Notes: generated by a model from the letters alone, not told the origin. DNA of 12,877 nt from Thioalkalivibrio sp. (GCA_003553165.1 PUOZ01000146.1:1-12877); one strand, 5' to 3'; positions 1 to 7,927 are shown, counted from the stretch's first letter. Numbers and translations: made by a program.

Positions 1-492
1 GTCGACCCCAAGCCGTTCGATCACATGCGTGAGCATGGCCGGGTTGGGTTTCGACGGATGTTCGTCACTGGTCGCCGTGGCGTCAAAAAAGTGCGAGATG
101 CCGGTGCTGTTCAACGCCTCATCGAGACCCCTGCGCGATTTACCCGTGGCGATCGCCAGCAGATAACCCCGCTCGGCCAATGTGACCAGCATCGCTTCTG
201 CATCCGGGTAGAGCGGTGTCGGCGTAGTGTCACGCTCCAGGTAATAGAGCCGGTAGGCACGGCTGAGGGCGTCCATCAAGGCATCGTCGGCTCCCGGATA
301 GAGGGCCTCGGTGGCCTGGCGCACGCCCAGCCCGATGATGTCTCGCAGCTGGGCATCGCTACGAGGCTCCGCGCCGATCTCGGCGATCGCGAGATGCAGG
401 CAGCGGACAATCCGTCCGATCGAATCCATCAGCGTCCCGTCCCAGTCGAACACGACCAGGGCCAGGGCGTCGCGGTCGCTGCGGGGAATCAT
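1..492 (-). CDS. HAD-superfamily hydrolase (phosphoglycolate phosphatase-like), C-terminus cut by window edge
   Basis: Haloacid-dehalogenase-type phosphatase, probably cytosolic and acting on a small phosphorylated metabolite; the substrate cannot be read from the sequence. The first 164 residues are present and the frame runs open off the left edge. Motif I is FDWDGT with nucleophile D16 and acid/base D18. Residues about 22-90 form the helical cap. Motif II is T116 in IATGKS, and motif III is K148 in the HPSKPNP stretch. The second acidic motif (motif IV) would lie beyond the edge. The start ATG (492-490) overlaps the rluC stop (TGA, 491-489) in an ATGA junction, so translation is probably coupled to rluC; a weak AGG lies just upstream. 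From known synteny, a HAD gene follows rluC in Pseudomonas (PA2974 type). Family assignment is firm, exact substrate unknown. Confidence 0.93.
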   Translation of the reverse strand, partial: MIPRSDRDALALVVFDWDGTLMDSIGRIVRCLHLAIAEIGAEPRSDAQLRDIIGLGVRQATEALYPGADDALMDALSRAYRLYYLERDTTPTPLYPDAEAMLVTLAERGYLLAIATGKSRRGLDEALNSTGISHFFDATATSDEHPSKPNPAMLTHVIERLGVD

Positions 493-1472
493 GGCGCCTG
501 GTCCGAAAGCGCCTGCAGGACCTGTTCGAGATCTGCCGGCAGGGGCGCGGAGAACAGCAGCGGGTTACCCTGCCAGTCGGGAAAACGGATCGCCTGGGCA
601 TGCAGAAACATGCGCTTCAGTCCCAGGCCCCGCGCAAGCCGGTTGGCTCCGGGATCCCCGTACTCGTGGTCCCCCGCCACCGGGTGACCCAACGCCCTGC
701 CGTGCACACGGATCTGATGGGTCCGGCCGGTCCCGATGTCCACCTCCATCAGCGTAAAGCCCGGAAAACGCTCGATCGGGGCAAACAGGCTGGTGGCCCT
801 GCGGCCCGATGCCTCCGGGCCCTCGATCGCAACTCCCTCGAGCGCACGCATCTGCCGCCGGCCGGTCTCGTCGCGCTCCTGGGAAATCGGCAGGTCACAG
901 CGCCGTGCCGAACCCTCCCATCGCCCCGCAACGAGAGCCAGGTAACGCTTGCTCACGTTCCCGGTACGCAGCGCATCGTGAAACGCGGTCAGACCGCGAC
1001 GGCTCTTGGTCAGGACCAGGCAGCCGCTGGTCTCGCGGTCCAGGCGGTGGCCCAGCTCCAGCGCGGTAGCGGGATACAGCAGGCGCATGGCCTCGATGAG
1101 CCCGTAGGCCAGACCGCTCCCACCGTGCACCGCCAGGCCGGCCGGCTTGTCCAGCACCAGGTAGTCCGCATCCTCGTGAATGACGGACTGCCGCAGCGAA
1201 CGGAGCATGCCCTCGGGCACGTGCACCGTCCGGGCGCCGTCCGGGGCAACCCCGGGTCGATCCAACACCGGAATCCGGACCTCGTCACCACCGGTCACCC
1301 GCATTTCCGCCTTTGCGCGGCGGCCGTTGACCCGAATCGCCCCTTTGCGCACCAATCGGTACACGAGACTTCGCGGCACGCCTTTCAGGTGCTTCAGGAG
1401 GAAATTGTCCAGCCGTTGCCCTTCCGATGCCGCAGGCACGGTCAGTACCGGCGGTCCTCGACCCTGGTTCAT
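489..1472 (-). CDS. rluC: 23S rRNA pseudouridine synthase RluC
   Basis: Isomerises specific uridines of 23S rRNA to pseudouridine (positions 955, 2504 and 2580 in the E. coli enzyme). The 327-residue product is close to the 319 of E. coli RluC. An S4 RNA-binding domain occupies about residues 18-75 (QRLDNFLLKHLKGVPRS, then VRKGAIRVNG). The RluA-type catalytic domain follows from about 95. It includes LDKPAGLAVHGGSG, the catalytic motif HRLDRETSG with nucleophile D145, and the GRTHQIRVH motif near residue 248. RluC is preferred over RluD or RluA because of the KGVP(R/K)S and AVHGGSG signatures and the location near rne. No clear Shine-Dalgarno sequence precedes the ATG, but the N-terminus aligns with the E. 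coli protein without an upstream extension. It overlaps the downstream HAD gene by 4 bases. The c-di-GMP gene ends 91 bases upstream in the same direction. Confidence 0.95.
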   Translation of the reverse strand: MNQGRGPPVLTVPAASEGQRLDNFLLKHLKGVPRSLVYRLVRKGAIRVNGRRAKAEMRVTGGDEVRIPVLDRPGVAPDGARTVHVPEGMLRSLRQSVIHEDADYLVLDKPAGLAVHGGSGLAYGLIEAMRLLYPATALELGHRLDRETSGCLVLTKSRRGLTAFHDALRTGNVSKRYLALVAGRWEGSARRCDLPISQERDETGRRQMRALEGVAIEGPEASGRRATSLFAPIERFPGFTLMEVDIGTGRTHQIRVHGRALGHPVAGDHEYGDPGANRLARGLGLKRMFLHAQAIRFPDWQGNPLLFSAPLPADLEQVLQALSDQAP

Positions 1473-1563
1473 CCGAAGATGCTAGCCGATTTCTGGCCGC
1501 CGGAGAACACGCCGGGCAAGGTTACGTATGACGCGACCCCTATCCCACGGTTGCGGGCAGGTC

Positions 1564-3750
1564 TTATGAGCTAGCCGCTCTCGTACGCGGCTCATACCCG
1601 TTCCGTGCGCGGTTCCAGACGGCTTCGAGCGTATCCGGCTGTCCGTAGAGGAAACCCTGCACGAGGGTGCATCCCAGCGACCCCAGGTATTCCAACTGGA
1701 TCCTGGTCTCGACCCCCTCGGCAACGATGCCCATGTTGAGGCCCAGTGCCATCGCGACCATCGCGTTTACGATACAGGCCCCCTCCTCGCAACTCTTCAC
1801 CTGACGGGTGAAGCTTCGGTCGATCTTGATCGTGTGGATGGGGAGTTTCTGAAGGTAGCTGAGAGAGGAATATCCGGTACCGAAATCATCGATGGCGATC
1901 CGGATTCCAGCCTTGCTCAACCTGTGCAGCTTATCAATCACATCCTGACGATCACTGAGCAGGAGGTTTTCCGTAATCTCGATTTCCAGCAACCGCGGCG
2001 GCAATCCCTCTTGCGCGAGCGTATCGAGCACCGTTTGAACAAAGTCTTCGCGCGAAACCATGATGGGGGACATGTTCACGGACAGGCGCAACTCTTTGCC
2101 AGAGCTTTCCCGATGCAGGTTCAACTCCCTTGCCGCGCGTTGCAGAGTTGCCCGATCCATCTCGACAATCAAGCGGCTTTCCTCGGCGATGGAGACGAAT
2201 TCAGCAGGTTCCAGCCGCCCATGGGTGGGATGATTCCAGCGCACCAGTGCTTCGACACCGACCACTTTGCCACAGGTGGAATCGACCTGGGCCTGGTACA
2301 CGACATCGAACTCGCGCCGCAACAACCCCCCGTGCATCTCCTGTTCCAGTTGCAGCCGCCTGGTGGAGCCCGCCATGTCGGGTGTGAACAACTGAAATCC
2401 GTCCCGCCCGGTATTTTTTACCCGGTACATCGCGATGTCGGCGTTCCTGATCAATGAATCCATGGTTGTGCCCGCGGCCGGGAACACTGCGATGCCGATA
2501 CTGGCACCAACGAAGATCTCATGGCCCTCCAGCTTGAACGGTGCCCGCAGACTCGCCAGTATCTTCTCCGCTACCTGGGTAACCGCTTCCCAGTTCCGAA
2601 CTTCCGGAAGCAGCAGGGTGAATTCATCACCGCCAAAGCGGGAAAGGGTATCGCCCTTCCGCACACAGTGCTGCAGCCGCTGGCTGACTGCCTGCAACAG
2701 GCGATCGCCCAAGGTATGACCGAGCGAGTCATTGATCACCTTGAAACGGTCCAGATCGATGAACATGACCGCAAGCTGATGCCCCTCCCGAGTCGCCTGT
2801 GTCAGGGCGATGCTGAGCCGATCCTTGAACAGCGCGCGGTTCGGAAGCCGGGTCAGCAGATCGTGGTAGGCCTGGAAACTGATGAAGGCCTCGGCCTCCA
2901 TGCGGTCCGTGATATCGCGAGCAGTCCCGTAGGTCCGATAACGGTTGCCGTCTTCATGCGGCTGCTCGTCTTCATGCATCGGCCAGATCACGAGTTCGAA
3001 ATGGCGGCGCGAACGGGACGGAGTCTTGGGCCGGAGCACCGCCTCGAGCGACCGCACCTCGTCATAGGGCTGGCGCGCCTGTTCCAGGAAGTATCGCCCC
3101 TTCTCCTGCTGGTCCTCCTCCATGATGTCCAGCAGAGCGACACCGAGCAATTCATCCGGCGCATAGCCAAGAAGCTTGCTGATCGTGGCATTCAGGAAAC
3201 TGAACCGTCCCGCGGCATCCAGGATATACACGATGTCCGGCGAGTGGTTCACGATCAGCCGGTGCAGGCGCTCCGAGCGGTTCAGCCGCCCCTGCATGAC
3301 CTGATGGCTGTCCTCCAGACGCTTCCTGCGCACGGCATTGTTGACCGTCGCGAGCAACTCTTCGGGCACATAGGGCTTCTTGAGGTAGTCGTAGGCTCCA
3401 GCGCGCAGTGCGGTGGCAACCCCATCGATGCTGGTATTGCCGCTGATCACGACAGTCATGGTCGCGATCTTCCGCTCATTCATCACGCGCATGACTTCGT
3501 GCCCGTCGACATCCGGCATGCTGAGATCCAGAAGCAGGAGATCATACTGGGCCTGATGAAGCATCTCGAGCGCCCTGCGCCCCCCCAAGGCCATGTCCAC
3601 CCGGTAGCCATGCATCCTCAGCAGATCACGGAGGCTATGGAGCAGCCGCGGGTCATCATCGGTCACGAGGATCTGGACATCGGCTTCCACAGCCTGATCC
3701 TGAACCATGTCGATCATGTTGTGCCCCGGCTGCGCGCTCCATTCCGCCAT
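1564..3750 (-). CDS. Response regulator with PAS, GGDEF and EAL domains (c-di-GMP turnover)
   Basis: Bifunctional cyclic-di-GMP signalling protein, 728 aa from the chosen ATG. A receiver domain (about 25-145) has acidic residues 31-33, phosphoacceptor D75 in LLDLSMPD, S103 and K125 in KKPY. One PAS/PAC domain spans about 160-282. The GGDEF domain (about 290-455) keeps an exact GGDEF (373-377), preceded by an RxxD inhibitory site (RKGD, 364-367) at the canonical five-residue spacing. The EAL domain (about 470-715) keeps EAL (500-502), N559, E594, the D621-D622 pair in DDFGTGYSS, K642, E678 and Q698, so phosphodiesterase activity is expected. No transmembrane segment or signal peptide is seen. 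The order REC-PAS-GGDEF-EAL is that of Pseudomonas FimX, whose cyclase and receiver sites are degenerate; these are intact here. Start: ATG at 3750 has GGGG seven bases upstream; a GTG at 3774 would add eight residues. No partner kinase is visible. Sampled stretches are poorer in GC than rluC or purL. Confidence 0.93.
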   Translation of the reverse strand: MAEWSAQPGHNMIDMVQDQAVEADVQILVTDDDPRLLHSLRDLLRMHGYRVDMALGGRRALEMLHQAQYDLLLLDLSMPDVDGHEVMRVMNERKIATMTVVISGNTSIDGVATALRAGAYDYLKKPYVPEELLATVNNAVRRKRLEDSHQVMQGRLNRSERLHRLIVNHSPDIVYILDAAGRFSFLNATISKLLGYAPDELLGVALLDIMEEDQQEKGRYFLEQARQPYDEVRSLEAVLRPKTPSRSRRHFELVIWPMHEDEQPHEDGNRYRTYGTARDITDRMEAEAFISFQAYHDLLTRLPNRALFKDRLSIALTQATREGHQLAVMFIDLDRFKVINDSLGHTLGDRLLQAVSQRLQHCVRKGDTLSRFGGDEFTLLLPEVRNWEAVTQVAEKILASLRAPFKLEGHEIFVGASIGIAVFPAAGTTMDSLIRNADIAMYRVKNTGRDGFQLFTPDMAGSTRRLQLEQEMHGGLLRREFDVVYQAQVDSTCGKVVGVEALVRWNHPTHGRLEPAEFVSIAEESRLIVEMDRATLQRAARELNLHRESSGKELRLSVNMSPIMVSREDFVQTVLDTLAQEGLPPRLLEIEITENLLLSDRQDVIDKLHRLSKAGIRIAIDDFGTGYSSLSYLQKLPIHTIKIDRSFTRQVKSCEEGACIVNAMVAMALGLNMGIVAEGVETRIQLEYLGSLGCTLVQGFLYGQPDTLEAVWNRARNGYEPRTRAASS

Positions 3751-3774
3751 GGTGCGACCCCAGGAAAAAGGCAC

Positions 3775-4400
3775 TGGGAAAGAATCCCCACCTGATCAGT
3801 GAAATACACGACTGCACCCCCATGCACGTCCATCAGGACCACTCGCAGCATCCAGACCCATGCCCTTACCCCATATCATGGTCGCGCCTGCGTTGGGCTG
3901 CTTCCTCTGGCGAAGCATCTTCGCAAGTCCTTGTTTCATGATCCAGCCCCGCCAAGTCCACCGGTACCGCCCCCCTAGATTTCGACGAGGCGCGTACATG
4001 GCTGTACGAAGCGAAACTTTCCCGCTCCCAAAGTGTAGTCCTCCTGACCGGGTAACGGGACATCGGCCCAATAATCCCTAGACCCAAGCGCGTTCCGCTG
4101 AGGCAAAGGCCGGCTTCTCATCGCACTGTGCCGGCCACGTTAACCGGAAAGTCACGGCCACGCCCGCCCCTGCGCTCCCGCCTTTGGAGAGCCGGAGCTT
4201 GCCCCTGCTATTCGGCGCAGGGAATCAACCCAATTCCCCACAGCGGCGGCAAGCCGCCGCAGTCCATAGGCGCTGACTCTCTCTTCATTCGGGGTGTCGC
4301 GCGGCCGGGACACGAGAGTTGGCGGGGATGGATCGGCCGGAACGCCACTACCGCAACGACTGCGCGATCTTGAAACCACCGGCCATCGAATGGTTTTCGC
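3775..4400. other. Long intergenic region with no convincing gene
   Basis: This stretch separates the c-di-GMP gene from the rne promoter. Short open frames occur on both strands, but none has a recognisable domain together with a good ribosome-binding site. Visible structure near the c-di-GMP gene includes a perfect 6-bp palindrome with a 3-base loop at 3910-3924 (GCGAAG/CTTCGC) and another with a 4-base loop at 3993-4008 (CGTACA/TGTACG). A denser group of inverted repeats at 4108-4319 is listed separately. The promoter of the minus-strand gene must lie here, but I see no convincing -35/-10 pair for it. No tRNA, c-di-GMP riboswitch or mobile-element end was recognised. Confidence 0.6.
4108..4319. 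repeat. Cluster of four inverted repeats upstream of the rne promoter
   Basis: Four hairpin-capable palindromes lie in about 210 bases. They are GGCCGGC/GCCGGCC (4108-4114 and 4130-4136, 15-base loop); GGGAAT/ATTCCC (4220-4225 and 4233-4238); GCGGCGGC/GCCGCCGC (4243-4250 and 4251-4260, about 8 bp with a 2-base gap); and a composite in which GTGTC/GACAC (4294-4298 and 4309-4313) is followed directly by GAGAGT (4314-4319), pairing back to ACTCTC (4276-4281). None is followed by a T tract on either strand, so they are not ordinary intrinsic terminators. They may be a structured RNA, protein-binding palindromes, or chance in GC-rich DNA. Confidence 0.45.
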
Positions 4401-4429
4401 TTGCCAGTCAGAAGCTTTTGCCCTAAATT
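4401..4429 (+). promoter_or_regulatory. Predicted sigma70 promoter of rne
   Basis: A -35 box TTGCCA (4401-4406, five of six to consensus) and a -10 box TAAATT (4424-4429, four of six) are separated by exactly 17 bases. The region is locally AT-richer than its surroundings. Transcription would begin near 4436, giving rne a leader of about 300 nt. This resembles the long leader (about 360 nt) known for E. coli rne. Prediction from sequence only. Confidence 0.6.
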
Positions 4430-4435
4430 GTGATC

Positions 4436-4734
4436 CGGATTGTCGCGTTACCTAACCGCGACGATCTCCCTGAATTACCTGCTGGCATGGCCCACACGGC
4501 CGGCCCGCCCTCGCCGAAAGCGATTAGTGATACCTATCCTGATAACCCAGTCCTGTCTTCCCCCGGCGCGCGCCTGCAAGCATCTCCTGGTGCTGTTTCT
4601 GGTCGATGCCTGGCTGTTGGGTGCCTGTTCGCCGCATGCCGGCGTACGGCACGCCTCGCCGGCATCCGGGCCCCGGAGCGCCCTGCGCGTGCAGTGCTTA
4701 CCGGAAGGCGGTGACACCCAAACGAGTTCACTGA
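4436..4734 (+). promoter_or_regulatory. Long 5' leader of rne with three consecutive hairpins
   Basis: Predicted untranslated leader between the rne promoter and the start codon. Close to the start it contains a perfect 9-bp stem ATGCCGGCG/CGCCGGCAT (4636-4644 and 4657-4665, 12-base loop). Next is a 5-bp stem TCCGG/CCGGA with a 3-base loop (4665-4677), which shares one base with the first. Last is a 6-bp stem TTACCG/CGGTGA with one G-T pair (4698-4703 and 4709-4714). The ribosome-binding site is weak: only GAG at 4724-4726, eight bases before the ATG. In E. coli, RNase E binds hairpins in its own leader and degrades its mRNA when enzyme is in excess. The layout here suggests the same feedback, but homology to the E. 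coli hairpins was not established. Confidence 0.55.
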
Positions 4735-7700
4735 ATGAAACGGATTCTCATCAATGCCACGCAGCCGGAAGAGCTGCGCGTGGCGATGGTCGATGGCCAG
4801 CGCCTCTACGATCTTGATATCGAACTTCCCTCACGGGAACGCAAGAAAGCCAATATCTACAAGGCCCGGATCACCCGGGTCGAACCCAGTCTTGAAGCGG
4901 TCTTCGTCAACTTCGGTGCCGAGCGCCACGGTTTCCTGCCGTTCAAGGAAATCGCCCGCTCCGCCGTAGGCGCACCGGAAGATACCGACAAGCCCATCCG
5001 CGAGTTCCTCAAGGACGGCCAGCAACTGCTGATTCAGGTGGAAAAGGAGGAACGCGGCAACAAGGGCGCAGCCCTCACCACCTACATCAGTCTTGCCGGG
5101 CGCTACCTCGTTCTGATGCCGAACAACCCGCGCGCCGGGGGCGTTTCGCGCCGGATCGAGGGAGAGGATCGAGCCGAATTGCGCGAGGCTCTGGCCGATC
5201 TCAAGATCCCCGATGGCATGGGCGTGATTGCCCGCACGGCGGGAGTTGGCCGCACCACCGAGGAATTGCAGTGGGACCTCGACTACATGACCGCGCTCTG
5301 GACTGCCATCCTCGAAGCCTCGGGTGAGACTCAGGCACCGGCACTGATCCATCAGGAAAGCAACGTCATCATCCGTGCCTTGCGTGACCACATGCGCAAC
5401 GACGTCGGTGAAGTGGTCATCGACGACGAGACCGTGTTCAGACAGGCTCTGGAGTTCGTTGAGAGGGTGATGCCAAGCAGCCTGCGCAAGATCCGGCACT
5501 ACACGGATCCAGTGCCGCTTTTCAACCGGTTCCAGATCGAGAGCCAGATCGAAAGCGCCTTCGATCGTGATGTCGCTCTGCCCTCGGGTGGCGCCCTTGT
5601 CATCGATCACACCGAAGCGCTGATTTCGATCGATGTCAACTCAGCCCGGTCCACCAAAGGTGTGGACATCGAAGAAACGGCATTCCACACCAATCTCGAA
5701 GCCGCCGAGGAAGTGGCCCGGCAACTCAGGATTCGCGACCTGGGCGGCCTGATCGTCATCGATTTCATCGACATGAGCTCGAACAAACACCAGCGTGAGG
5801 TCGAGACCCGACTCCGCAAGGCACTGGAGATGGACCGAGCCCGCGTGCAGGTCGGACGGATCAGTCGATTCGGTCTGCTCGAGATGTCCCGCCAGCGTCT
5901 GCGTTCATCGCTGGGGGAGTCCAGTCACGTCACCTGCCCGCGTTGCCAGGGACACGGCCAGATCCGCGGCGTGGAATCGCTTGCCCTTTCCATCCTTCGC
6001 CTGATCGAGGAAGAGGCGATGAAGGAGAAGACCAGCCTAGTGCTGGCCCAGGTTCCTGTCGACGTGGGCACCTTCCTGCTCAACGAGAAGCGGGAGTCGC
6101 TCAATGATATCGAAGACCGCCACGACGTCGACGTGAGCATCGTCCCGAGCACGCAGCTGCTCACGCCCCACTACCAGGTACGGCGGATCAGGGACGATGG
6201 TCGGGAGGACGAGTTGGCGGGCAAGAGTTCCTACCAGTTCATCGAAGAGACCGATAGCGAAGAGACTCTTCCCGAGATCGATCGCCGCAGTCGCCCGAAC
6301 CGGCCACTGGTACAGGGAGTGGTGGTGGCCGCACCCTCCCCAGCACCCGGCCCAGCACCCGCGCCGGTACCGGTCGCGTTGGCTGCGCCGCAGGCCGTCG
6401 CCCAACCCGGTTTCTTCGCCCGCATCTGGACGTCCCTCTTCCCGGGCACCCGTCATGTGGAGGAAGCACAGTCAGCCGCTGAACAATCCGGTGACGAAAG
6501 CGCACCCACGCCGCGTAAACGCGGTGGCGAGCGCCGCCCCGCCGCGGAATCCGGATCCAGCGAGCGCCCCCGGGGACGCCGGGGTGAACGTGACCGCAAG
6601 GGAGCCACCGAGGCCCGCCAGCCCGTTGAACCGCGTGCCGGGCGATCCAGCGCAACGGTGACCGAGAGCGCCCCCCGACCGGAAAGACCCTCGACCAACA
6701 AGGTCGTGCCTGTCGAGAGCGACACTGTGACCGAGTCCAAGACTTCTGGCGAAGCCCCCGAGTCTGACGATACTGCACGGGCGGACGCCGGTCGCACCCG
6801 CAGCCGCCGCTCGCGCCGGGGCGGACGCCGCCGGAGCAGGAATCGGAGTGCAGGAAATGGTCAGGATACCGACGTCTCCGAAGACGGCGAGCGTCAGGGC
6901 GAGGATGGTGAGACCTTGACAGGGCAAACCGCGGACAACGCGGCCGTGACGCCGGATGCGCAACCACGCCCAGCCGCAGAGCCGCGTTCCCCGGCAACAG
7001 CCAGCGAACGCGTCAACGCGACAGGTTCCCACGATGCACAGGCGAAAACGGATGAATCAGCGCTGACCTCCGCGGAGGCCCGCCAACGGGAGGCGCGCGC
7101 CGCCCTTGCGCGCATGGCCGCCTCGATTCCAGCCACCAGCGCTGCTCCGGCTGCTGACGCGACCCGGACCCCTGACGACGCCCAGCCTGAAGCCGCCAAG
7201 CAGGAAGCCTCCAACGCTCCTGGAGCTGCCGACGCGAGTCGCGTCGACCGCGAGCCGATCGCTGCCGAAGAAACGGCCGAAACCCCGGAGACCAGGCCTC
7301 AGCGGGAAGATCGTGTGGGAGTACCGCCGGTGATGGAAGACCCGGCGGCTGAAGTGCCCACTGAAGCGCAGCCCGTCGCCAATGCCGACGTCAGGCGCGA
7401 GGAGACGCCTGGAGCAACTCCCGTCCCTGGCCGCGCGGATACCCCGGGCCCGACCCGATCCGAAGACGAAGAGGCAGAGACACCGAAGTCAGCCATCGCA
7501 ACGGCGGACGACGCGAGTGATGCTGCCGCAACCGACGGCGCTGAGATCATCCAGACCAAGCCGAAGCGTGCACGTAGACCACGCAAGCCTCGCGTAGCGG
7601 CGAAGACCTCAACGGAGGAGGCAAAGGCCGATGAACCTCCCTCGAGCGCCGATCCCGTTGCAGTCGAGTCCGACCCTGCAACGTCGGATCCGGGGACGGA

Positions 7701-7887
7701 GGCGCCGGACGCCGATTCCGGTGCCGATTCCGGTGCGGAAAGGGACAAGCCGGCAAAGGCCACACGCAAGCCACGTCCCCGTCGCGCGCGCGGATCGGGC
7801 AGCAAGAAGGCCACCAAGACCGCAGAAGAGCCCACGACCAAATCCTCTGCCGACCTGGTGCCCGACTCCACGGCCGAACAGGGATAG
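4735..7887 (+). CDS. rne: Ribonuclease E
   Basis: Essential endoribonuclease that cleaves AU-rich single-stranded RNA, initiates mRNA decay, matures rRNA and tRNA, and scaffolds the RNA degradosome at the inner membrane. It has 1,050 residues, close to the 1,061 of E. coli. The catalytic half (1 to about 510) has an S1 domain at about 36-120, metal-binding D300 (in SIDVNSAR, with N302) and D343 (in VIDFIDM), and the Zn-link CPRC (C401, C404), each offset by three from E. coli. The rest is low-complexity and probably disordered. It has an amphipathic stretch at 558-571 ([14 protein letters not shown]) resembling the membrane-anchoring segment A, Arg-rich RNA-binding patches at 593-622 and 687-704 (11 Arg in 18), acidic/Pro/Ala linkers, and basic patches at 942-953 and 1010-1025. 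RNase G is excluded by length and tail. Degradosome partner sites cannot be named. Confidence 0.97.
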   Translation: MKRILINATQPEELRVAMVDGQRLYDLDIELPSRERKKANIYKARITRVEPSLEAVFVNFGAERHGFLPFKEIARSAVGAPEDTDKPIREFLKDGQQLLIQVEKEERGNKGAALTTYISLAGRYLVLMPNNPRAGGVSRRIEGEDRAELREALADLKIPDGMGVIARTAGVGRTTEELQWDLDYMTALWTAILEASGETQAPALIHQESNVIIRALRDHMRNDVGEVVIDDETVFRQALEFVERVMPSSLRKIRHYTDPVPLFNRFQIESQIESAFDRDVALPSGGALVIDHTEALISIDVNSARSTKGVDIEETAFHTNLEAAEEVARQLRIRDLGGLIVIDFIDMSSNKHQREVETRLRKALEMDRARVQVGRISRFGLLEMSRQRLRSSLGESSHVTCPRCQGHGQIRGVESLALSILRLIEEEAMKEKTSLVLAQVPVDVGTFLLNEKRESLNDIEDRHDVDVSIVPSTQLLTPHYQVRRIRDDGREDELAGKSSYQFIEETDSEETLPEIDRRSRPNRPLVQGVVVAAPSPAPGPAPAPVPVALAAPQAVAQPGFFARIWTSLFPGTRHVEEAQSAAEQSGDESAPTPRKRGGERRPAAESGSSERPRGRRGERDRKGATEARQPVEPRAGRSSATVTESAPRPERPSTNKVVPVESDTVTESKTSGEAPESDDTARADAGRTRSRRSRRGGRRRSRNRSAGNGQDTDVSEDGERQGEDGETLTGQTADNAAVTPDAQPRPAAEPRSPATASERVNATGSHDAQAKTDESALTSAEARQREARAALARMAASIPATSAAPAADATRTPDDAQPEAAKQEASNAPGAADASRVDREPIAAEETAETPETRPQREDRVGVPPVMEDPAAEVPTEAQPVANADVRREETPGATPVPGRADTPGPTRSEDEEAETPKSAIATADDASDAAATDGAEIIQTKPKRARRPRKPRVAAKTSTEEAKADEPPSSADPVAVESDPATSDPGTEAPDADSGADSGAERDKPAKATRKPRPRRARGSGSKKATKTAEEPTTKSSADLVPDSTAEQG

Positions 7888-7900
7888 ACGCGATCGGGGC

Positions 7901-7927
7901 ATGGTGGCGGGGATTCCCCGTCACCAT
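7901..7927 (+). terminator. Strong hairpin 14 bases after the rne stop (likely transcript end)
   Basis: ATGGTGGCGGGG (7901-7912) pairs with CCCCGTCACCAT (7916-7927) across a 3-base ATT loop. This gives a 12-bp stem with a single G-T pair. It begins 13 bases after the rne stop codon, where an intrinsic terminator is expected. No T tract follows (the next bases are CACTGCGCG), so it may instead protect the 3' end after Rho termination. Being symmetric, it could also act on minus-strand transcripts reading out of the phosphatase gene. Confidence 0.5.

Noticed and set aside
600..1574. 324-codon plus-strand frame opposite rluC
   Set aside because: It mirrors rluC; the His/Gln/Arg-rich translation has no domain.
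3751..3774. GTG start for the c-di-GMP protein
   Set aside because: The ATG at 3750 has a better-spaced purine-rich stretch, and the receiver domain begins well inside either version; kept as an alternative.
2521..3795. 424-codon plus-strand frame opposite the c-di-GMP gene
   Set aside because: The minus-strand frame encodes a full receiver, PAS, GGDEF and EAL protein; the opposite frame has no recognisable motif.
3775..4107. c-di-GMP riboswitch or tRNA in the gap upstream of the c-di-GMP gene
   Set aside because: No recognisable riboswitch core, tRNA cloverleaf or acceptor pattern was found.
4243..4260. Perfect GC hairpin considered as an intrinsic terminator
   Set aside because: No T tract follows on either strand and no gene ends nearby.
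4128..4379. Short overlapping frames on both strands upstream of rne
   Set aside because: No domain or convincing ribosome-binding site, and they cover the inverted-repeat cluster; treated as non-coding.
6239..7871. Minus-strand and alternative-frame open frames in the rne tail
   Set aside because: The Ser/Arg/Ala-rich products mirror low-complexity coding DNA, and the rne frame continues intact to a clear stop and hairpin.
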